The notes under the pieces: generated by a model
Told to the model about the DNA's origin: nothing
The model's database searches: none
What the model saw: only the letters and a program-made list of their open reading frames with translations
Shown here: positions 56,413-64,000 of the stretch, one piece after another
Layout of the letters: every line of letters begins with the position of its first letter
Position numbering within the stretch: the stretch's first letter is position 1
Translations under genes and position numbers: made by a program
Assembly (NCBI GenBank): GCA_963514095.1
Contig: OY741287.1
Span: forward strand, 11,676,944 to 11,740,943
Length of the DNA: 64,000 bases
Origin: Eutrigla gurnardus
Lineage: Eukaryota > Chordata > Actinopteri > Perciformes > Triglidae
Direction: 5' to 3'

Positions 56413-56793
56413 GTCCAGATATTATCTGCTGGGTCAGCGCTCCTTCTTCATCATGACCTCTGAACTGATGTTGATTGTAGGCTAACGTTAATACACAATT
56501 CAGTCACGTTAGCTGACGTGCTAACTAGCTGACCAGCTTTCCATTATAAACTTGTTGGAAAAGGAAAGGTTAGGAAAAAGGAATCACGACACACTTAAAC
56601 TTCATTAACATTAAACAGCGTATTATATCGTTGGCAGATAACGAGACTTACCTCAAAGCCAGTATCATTGAAAAGTGAAGAAGACGACGATGCCGTTATC
56701 TTGACGTTCCACCAAAGATATTTTATTGTGAAGGAGATCACACTCTGAAACGCCAATAGTCTCACTCCAGTCTATGTGGAATTATGCCAACGA

Positions 56794-56819
56794 CCCCCCC
56801 CCCCCCCCCCCCCCCCCCC
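56794..56819. repeat. Poly-C run of 26
   Basis: A 26-base C homopolymer. The sister unit has a 13-base run at 62096-62108 followed by about 60 bases missing here. Confidence 0.9.
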
Positions 56820-57435
56820 TCTATTCAATGTATTATGTAAAAGAACATTCTGTTATATTAAAATATATCAAAACATTGGTTGGAACAAGTCTGTCTTTCC
56901 CAAACTTTGGTTGTGACTTGTCCTTATCATCCCGATGCAAACTTCCGCCCTCGTGCACACATCAAACTGTGCAGCTCTAATGTGATCATCACAGGTTAGC
57001 GGCTGCATGAGGACCATGAGGGAGAACATGGACGTCCCCACTATTCTGCAACAGCAGTGCTGTGTGAAGAGAGTGCAACACATTTCTTTGTCACACGGCT
57101 GATATGGTGTTAACGTGGCACAGTTGGTGTCTCCCTGCCTTATTACGTGGAGCATCCACAGTTAGTGAAGTGTTGTGTTGTCTGCTTGTGGACCTCGGTG
57201 TCACAGTGGGACAGAGACCACATCAGCTTCACCCTTAAGCCACGAGGACACGGGAATGTGATGGAACATGGCTGCAGGCTGTGGTGTTGTAACCATGTGT
57301 TCTGGTGTTCATGATGAACTGATGGTGGAATTGTTTTGAGTCCAGTTTGAATCACTGAATAGTTTCATGACATCTTTTTCTCTGGTGTCTGGTGTCTTTT
57401 CTCTCTCTCTATTTGATCTTCTATCATCTCTCCAG

Positions 57436-57750
57436 ACTCTGTCAGGCTGCTGAATGGGACTAGTCTGTGCTCAGGCAGACTGGAGGTGAAGTCCAACCAG
57501 TCCAACCAGTGGTGGTCCTCAGTGTGTGAAGCTGACTTTGACCAGCAGGATGCAGAGGTGGTCTGTAGGGAGCTTGGCTGTGGGGCTCCTTCAGTCCTCC
57601 AGGGGGCGCTCTATGGAGACGTGGGGGCTCCAACGTGGACCAAAGAGTTCCAGTGTGGAGGCCATGAGTCTGCTCTCCTGGACTGTAGAAGCTCAGGCTC
57701 AGATAGAAACACCTGCTCACCTGGCAAAGCTGTTGGACTCACCTGCTCAG
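57436..57750 (+). CDS. SRCR domain A3 (exon 8)
   Basis: Protein identical to A1, A2 and A4; 315 bases, phase 1-1, eight cysteines. Confidence 0.9.
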
Positions 57751-57843
57751 GTAGAAGAGGAGCTGCAGCTTTGATCTGGTTCATTTCTGTTCTCATCAAA
57801 CTCACTTTGCTCTTTGACTGACGACTCTCTTCTTCCTGTTCAG

Positions 57844-58128
57844 AGCCTGTCAGGTTGGTGGGAGGAGCCAGTCGCTGTGCTGGAACACTGGAGGTGAGAC
57901 ATCAGGGAGACTGGAGACCAGTGTTTGACTATGACTGGACCCTGAAGGAAGCAGCTGTTGTCTGTAGAGAGCTGGACTGTGGCTCTGCTGTTTCCGTAGG
58001 ACGGAGAGAGGAGTCCTCAGACAGACCTGTGTGGAGGATCAGGTCTGACTGTGTTCATTCTGGATCCACTCTGAGGGAGTGTGCAACATCAGATTCCTCT
58101 TCCTCCATCCTGAATCTCACCTGCTCAG
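57844..58128 (+). CDS. SRCR domain B4 (exon 9)
   Basis: 95 codons, six cysteines. Variants: GDWRPVFDYDW in the first patch, PVWRIRSDC in the second, and CATSDSSSS near the end. It carries one of the two silent changes seen among B exons (TCC for TCT in the VSVG motif). Confidence 0.9.
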
Positions 58129-58343
58129 GTAAGCCCCTTAGTGACATCATCTATGACATCATCTATGACAGCAGTGTTCCCAGTATGTTCCTTCCTCTGT
58201 CCCAGTGACAGTCAGTGGTTTCCACTGGACTGAACTGTAAAGTTCTCCAGGACAATGACGTCCTAGAATGTAGAGAAGTGGGCTGGTTTCTGGAAGCTTC
58301 AGACCCTCCATAGACTGCTGAGCTTCACCTGGCAGGACACACC

Positions 58344-58383
<40 letters not shown>

Positions 58384-58828
58384 AGACCTGTGACATCACT
58401 TCCTGTTTTGAGGGTCCATCTTGTTGAACGGAGGGTAAATGTGACCTTTCATCTCTCGTCCCTCATTTCCATCTAAAGTCTTACCAAACTCCTTTCAGTA
58501 GAGAACTACAAACAGGAAGTAGGACCATATAACAGCTGTGCTCAGGTCATTTCACTGGCTTCCAGTCCATTTTAGACTTGATTTGTTCATGTTAATGGTG
58601 TTTTTAAGACCCTACATGGTCTTGGACCCCAATATCTCTCTGACAGGCTTGTGAGGTACCAAGCTGCCAGACCTCTCAGGTGGTCTAGAACAGGCCGTCT
58701 GGTTATTCCCCGGCTCTCCAGGAAAACTGGTGAAAGTGCCTTTAGCTTTTCATCATGGTGGGTGAGCCCCGATGCTGTTGTCCTTTAAAACTAAACTGGA
58801 AACATTCCTTTCTAGCGGCACCGTCCAG

Positions 58829-59940
58829 GGGCCCGTTCCAGAAAGCAGGCTCAACCAACTCTGAACCGAACCCTGAACTCTGAGTCGACCAACTCTGAGT
58901 TTTCTGTTCCAGAACAGCTGTTCTGAATTAGTTCAGTCAACTCTGAGGATGTAAACTCTGAGTTACACGCGTGCCTGCCGACTCTATAAAGCCATCATCA
59001 ATGGAGCTCCGATACTACGATTCACCATGGCAACCGGGAGAGAGTAAGAGATATTACTGAGTGTTTATGTAGAAAACGAGGTCATCCTTAGAAAGCGGAG
59101 CAACGTAACTGCATCAAAATAGAGACAGTTGGCGTGGCAGATAATCACTGCCTGACTTAATGTGTATAACTGAATGAAACAGTCGATTGATCTAAAGGTG
59201 ATAAGTCTTTACTTACAGTCCCACAGCGTGACACTGGTGTAACAGTTAGCAACGCTGCCTACGGTTCAGGCGACAGAGGTTCAACTCCCGTGGTTCACAA
59301 AGTAGCGCAATGAGCAAACAATCATTTTCATATCGGTGTAATCCCCCCAGGCACAAAAAGAAAGTGGCTGCAGCTGAAAATTAAGCATAAGAATATTGCA
59401 CAAATACGTAGACTAAGGCATATGATTTTAATCATATTTCACATATTAAACAGTAAATATAAGCAGCTATTTCAACAAAGAAATGTCCTTTTTCAGAAAA
59501 CTCCAGTTCGCAAAAAATCTAGAGCTCTGCAAAGAATCTGGATTATGTCCGTGATATGAAATGTTGAAAATGTCAGAGAATATTGTTTAGATATGTGATC
59601 GGTAGGAAAAACGGTAATTTCCTTCTAAGTAATCAAAATCCTCTCCCGACGTAAAGCTGCTAGAATCCCTTTTATTTCCATATCGATGGTTGACGAGGAA
59701 AGGACGGACATTGTTTTCAGTTGGTTCAGATTTTGGAAAAAGGCAGACATGTAGGAGAAACTCAGGGTTTGTTGAAGCAAACCTGCCAGCGAGCAGGTTA
59801 GGTTCACAGAGTTGGTTACTATGGTAACTGACCTAAAGGTTGAGTTCACTCTCTTTCTGGAACGGAAAACTGAGAGATTCCCTCTTCTCAGGGTTAACAA
59901 ACTCAGAGTTTCAGGAAAACCTGCTTTCTGGACCAGGCCC
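58829..59940. mobile_element. Harbinger-like non-autonomous element, copy 2
   Basis: 1112 bp, collinear with 53581-54692 with point differences. The right end has decayed slightly (GGACCAGGCCC for GGAACGAGCCC). CAG duplications at 58826-58828 and 59941-59943 are retained because the element was copied with its flanks. Confidence 0.85.
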
Positions 59941-60367
59941 CAGGAGTCTGGTTGAAGGTCTGGATTATTACTTTCATTGTGTTCGTTCTTTTTATTGGTT
60001 TTAACCTGCATGTCACCTGTTGCTTTTACTATTCTTTATTTATCCTTTATCTTTTTATTGACTTGTCTTATAGATTCTAACTAGTTAGTTGCTTCTTTTC
60101 ATGTATTTTTACTCCTACTTTTTAAAGGTTTTGATTCACATGAATCATTTAACACATCTGGTGCTTTTATGCAAGGACCTACAGACACCCTGTGCTCAAA
60201 GAAAATATCCTCAGTAATTATGAGACATGGGATGGCTCTAATTAATTTCTTGACCTGAACCTTTAGCCAGGCCCAGCTCCATCTGCACCTCAGCCCTGAC
60301 GCTAGCTGTGCTACATAGATAGCGTCTTCCTCTTTGAGCTCTCATTCTGGAAAAGAAGTGTCCAGAT

Positions 60368-61713
60368 TAAGGATCGACCGATATGGATTTTTTAGGGCCG
60401 ATGCCGATACCGATTTTCTGATCATCAGTCTTGGCCGATGACCGATACGGCCTGCCAATTTTCTTGAGCCGATATTTGGAGCCAATATTACTTTTGCTCC
60501 CTCAATTTACATGTTAAAAATGACACTGATTACAAATATTACAAGTGTCAATTTAAGATGGAATATGTATTGAACTTAAAAAAGGTGAGGTAGAACAAGA
60601 ACAAGTAGAACAATATTGAACAAATATTAACAGCAGGTGAGGTAGAACAAGTAAAGTGCTGAAAAAGTGTCAGCCAGTGCTGCAGGAGTCGTCTCGCTGA
60701 AATGCTGCCACACTGGATTGGTTTTCTGAGTCTCTGCCATTTCTTTAAAAAGAATCAACAAAAGCACATATCAGTGTCAATCTCTTGTGCAATCATCTTA
60801 CATTCATATAACCCACATTATGTTTGCATCATATGAAAGGTGGATATGGTTAACTTTACAAGGGGAAAGGCTTCCACATCTACAACACAGTCTTGATGCA
60901 TTGCTTGCTGACATATTATGAAACAGATATAATCAGATCACTAAATGACTTTTGTAAACACATTTTAATAATTTACGAAAACAATAAACCTGAAAGCCAT
61001 CAAAATAAAATGCTCTATTTGTAATTTAAGACTGCCATGTTTTTTTTCTACACAAAATTAAATGAGCATGTCTTCGGCTACTAGGCAACACCTAGTATGC
61101 AGAGACAACACACTAATAATAATAGGTCTGAACGAAAATGCAAAAAAAAAAAAAAGCTGCCAGCAACCTCAGAACATTAAGTAGCAGAGGAAAGTAACTT
61201 GATGTCAGATGCACATTAAACAACAGACTGTTTCTGTTCTAAACTGCAGAACGTTAACATGGATACATATTCAACAAAGTATATAAACATTCTCTCAAAG
61301 GTAACGCTCTCCTTCAGTCAGCTCATATATGGCTGCGAGACGTGTGTCCCACGCATGCGCACACAAACACACCATGCACCCAACCTTCCCAATCTTACTT
61401 TATTTTACGAAAATAGTTCACCGAAACGTGTTTCTGAAAACATTTTAGGCGAGAAATAAGCTATGCAGTTGCTGAATCTGTCTTTATTTTAGAACGACAA
61501 TGCTCAGTTTAAAAAAAAAGCTTGCGGGAGGCGCCGTCTCTCGAAACTCGCCGCGATGGCATTACAGGGCTTCTTACATAGACAATGAATGGAAACGTCC
61601 CGCTCCGGGAAAAACGATCAGCCAAAACAGCAGTCCGCATCGGCCGACACCGATACGTTCAAAAAATGTAAAAATCGGCCGATAGTATCGGTCAGCCGAT
61701 AGTCCAGTCCCTA
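60368..61713. mobile_element. hAT-type non-autonomous element, copy 2
   Basis: 1346 bp, same ends and same GTCCAGAT duplications (60360-60367, 61714-61721) as copy 1. It is about 53 bases longer because of an AGAACAAGTAGAAC-type internal repeat near 60595-60650. Confidence 0.9.
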
Positions 61714-62784
61714 GTCCAGATATTATCTGCTGGGTCAGCGCTCCTTCTTCATAATTACCTCTGAACTGACGTTGATTGTAGGCTAACGTTAATACACAAT
61801 TCAGTCACGTTAGCTGACGTGCTAACTAGCTGACCAGCTTTCCATTATAAACTTGTTGGAAAAGGTAACGTTAGGAAAAAGGAATCATGACACACTTAAA
61901 TTTAATTTAACATTAAACAGCGTATTATATCGTTGGCAGATAACGAGACTTACCTCAAAGCGAGTATCATTGAAAAGTGAAGAAGACGACGATGCCGTTA
62001 TCTTGACGTTCCACCAAAGATATTTTATTGTGAAGGAGATCACACTCTGAAACGCCAATAGTCTCACTCCAGTCTATGTGAAATGATGCCAACGACCCCC
62101 CCCCCCCCACCTTTGGATCAACACGAATGACATATTTGGACTGAAAACGGTGAATTTTGCCCAAAAATATTCTATTCAATGCATTATGTAAAATAACATT
62201 CTGTTATATTAAAACATCAAAATATTGGTTGGAACAAGTCTGTCTTTCCCAAACGTTGGTTGTGACTTGTCCTTATCGTCCCGATGCAAACTTCCGCCCT
62301 CGTGCACACATCAAACTGTGCAGCTCTAATGTGATCATCACAGGTTAGCGGCTGCATGAGGACCATGAGGGAGAACATGGACGTCCCCACTATTCTGCAA
62401 CAGCAGTGCTGTGTGAAGAGAGTGCAACACATTTCTTTGTCACACGGCTGATATGGTGTTAACGTGGCACAGTTGGTGTCTCCCTGCCTTATTACGTGGA
62501 GCATCCACAGTTAGTGAAGTGTTGTGTTGTCTGCTTGTGGACCTCGGTGTCACAGTGGGACAGAGACCACATCAGCTTCACCCTTAAGCCACGAGTACAC
62601 GGGAATGTGATGGAACATGGCTGCAGGCTGTGGTGTTGTAACCATGTGTTCTGGTGTTCATGATGAACTGATGGTGGAATTGTTTTGAGTCCAGTTTGAA
62701 TCACTGAATAGTTTCATGACATCTTTTTCTCTGGTGTCTGGTGTCTTTTCTCTCTCTCTATTTGATCTTCTATCATCTCTCCAG

Positions 62785-63099
62785 ACTCTGTCAGGCTGCT
62801 GAATGGGACTAGTCTGTGCTCAGGCAGACTGGAGGTGAAGTCCAACCAGTCCAACCAGTGGTGGTCCTCAGTGTGTGAAGCTGACTTTGACCAGCAGGAT
62901 GCAGAGGTGGTCTGTAGGGAGCTTGGCTGTGGGGCTCCTTCAGTCCTCCAGGGGGCGCTCTATGGAGACGTGGGGGCTCCAACGTGGACCAAAGAGTTCC
63001 AGTGTGGAGGCCATGAGTCTGCTCTCCTGGACTGTAGAAGCTCAGGCTCAGATAGAAACACCTGCTCACCTGGCAAAGCTGTTGGACTCACCTGCTCAG
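62785..63099 (+). CDS. SRCR domain A4 (exon 10)
   Basis: Protein identical to the other A domains; 315 bases, phase 1-1. Confidence 0.9.
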
Positions 63100-63192
63100 G
63101 TAGAAGAGGAGCTGCAGCTTTGATCTGGTTCATTTCTGTTCTCATCAAACTCACTTTGCTCTTTGACTGACGACTCTCTTCTTTCTGTTCAG

Positions 63193-63483
63193 AGCCTGTC
63201 AGGTTGGTGGGAGGAGCCAGTCGCTGTGCTGGAACACTGGAGGTGAGACATCAGGGAGACTGGAGACCAGTGGATGGCTATTACTATGTCTGGACCCTGA
63301 AGGAAGCAGCTGTTGCCTGTAGAGAGCTGGACTGTGGCTCTGCTGTTTCTGTAGGATGGAGAAAGGAGTCCTCAGACAGACCTGTGTGGAGGATCAGGTC
63401 TGACTGTGTTCATTCTGGATCCACTCTGAGGGAGTGTGCAACATCAGTCTCCTATTCCTACATCCTGGATCTCACCTGCTCAG
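63193..63483 (+). CDS. SRCR domain B5 (exon 11)
   Basis: 97 codons, the longest of the four paired B exons. The first patch is expanded (RPVDGYYYVW), with GWRKESS in place of GRREESS, and CATSVSYSYILDLTCSG near the end (Ser to Tyr twice, Asn to Asp). Six framework cysteines unchanged. It is the last SRCR exon in the window. No convincing transmembrane exon follows, so whether the protein is secreted or anchored is open. Confidence 0.9.
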
Positions 63484-63800
63484 GTAAGCCCCTCAGTGAC
63501 ATCATCTATGACATCATTTATGACAGCAGTGTTCCCAGTATGTTCCTTCCTCTGTCCCAGTGACAGTCAGTGGTTTCCACTGGACTGAACTGTAAACTTC
63601 TCCAGGACAATGACGTCCTAGAATGTAGAGAAGTGGGCTGGTTTCTGGAAGCTTCAGACCCTCCATAGACTGCTTAGCTTCACCTGGCAGACTTGTGACA
63701 TCACTTCCTGTTTCCACAGTGTATCTTGATCTCATTCTAATATTTAATGCTAGATTATGGGCTGTAAGTCTCATGTTGTGCAATAAAAGTTTTCAAACAT
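63484..63800 (+). other. Region after last SRCR exon, with polyadenylation signal
   Basis: It holds the 12-base minisatellite, the third copy of the decayed exon (from about 63562) and, after a TTTCCACAG acceptor-like site (63719), AT-rich sequence with AATAAA at 63782-63787. If intron 11 were retained, the frame would end at 63563 after 22 more residues. This could be the 3' end of the gene, but a downstream continuation beyond the window cannot be excluded. Confidence 0.35.
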
Positions 63801-63804
63801 ATCT

Positions 63805-64000
63805 TTTGTGTTTGATAATAATAATAACCATAATTATAATGACAATAATAAAGGTTATTTATAGCACTTATCAAAACAAGTAGTTACATCATGCTTTATG
63901 AGGCAGACATCAAGAGAGGAAAGGGGAGAATAAAATGCAATATACACACATTTCCAGATATTTATGAACAAATATGAATAAATCCAAATGAATTTTAAAA
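63805..64000. repeat. AAT-rich repeat, likely LINE/SINE 3' end in reverse
   Basis: AATAATAATAA, then TTATTTATAGCACTTATCAA resembles an inverted L2-like tail (a GTGCTATAAATAA-type end). Cut by the window edge. Confidence 0.4.

Larger units (their letters stand above)
52203..57435. repeat. Tandem duplication unit, 5.2-kb type (partner 57436-62784)
   Basis: A exon start to next A exon start: 5233 bases here and 5349 in the next. Both hold A exon, 93-base intron, B exon, decayed exon, CTGT repeat, LINE with Harbinger insertion, hAT element and the pre-exon pyrimidine tract, in that order. The third instance (62785 on) breaks off at about 63690. Confidence 0.92.

Overview
The window looks like a repeat-dense stretch of a teleost fish genome, probably percomorph-like. 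It carries split exons with GT-AG (and one GC-AG) junctions, Rex/L2/DIRS-type retroelements, Harbinger and hAT elements with target-site duplications, and long microsatellites. Nothing bacterial is present: no operons and no ribosome binding sites. Most long open frames are transposon remains or low-complexity artefacts.

Layout. 1-9.5 kb: retroelement and DNA-transposon debris, including an L2-type LINE on the minus strand (about 2.7-6.2 kb) whose endonuclease/reverse transcriptase frame is still open. 9.59-9.71 kb: the last coding exon of a HECT ubiquitin ligase matching the UBE3A C terminus, followed by a 3' UTR. 9.95-14.9 kb: a mosaic repeat block that recurs, shortened and rearranged, at 33.2-36.7 kb. 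15.9 kb: a frameshifted exon-like piece resembling an SMC5 hinge. 16.97-23.3 kb: a three-level nest, in which a TA-flanked mariner-like element contains a broken LINE, and that LINE contains a foldback element. 24.4-27.6 kb: a broken DIRS-type retroelement. 30.3-32.8 kb: seven 3' exons and a polyadenylation signal of a gene resembling DZIP1. 36.7-40.9 kb: repeats with little coding content.

41-63.5 kb: the most interesting locus, a scavenger-receptor cysteine-rich (SRCR) gene. It has a signal-peptide exon, a short linker exon and nine SRCR exons, all split in phase 1. After one lone B-type domain there are four A-B domain pairs, produced by tandem duplication of 4.3-5.3 kb units. The four A domains encode the same protein. 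The five B domains differ almost only at amino-acid-changing sites (about 20 variable codons against 2 silent ones by my hand alignment), with the six cysteines untouched. This looks like diversifying selection or directed diversification of one domain beside a homogenised partner. The inter-pair introns carry duplicated nested transposons with intact target-site duplications, so those insertions predate the last duplications.

The host genes do not form a pathway. UBE3A- and DZIP1-like parts appear only as 3' portions, and no 5' exons of the latter were found between the two genes. All calls come from reading the sequence alone; family names for transposons are by motif and terminal structure, not by database search.
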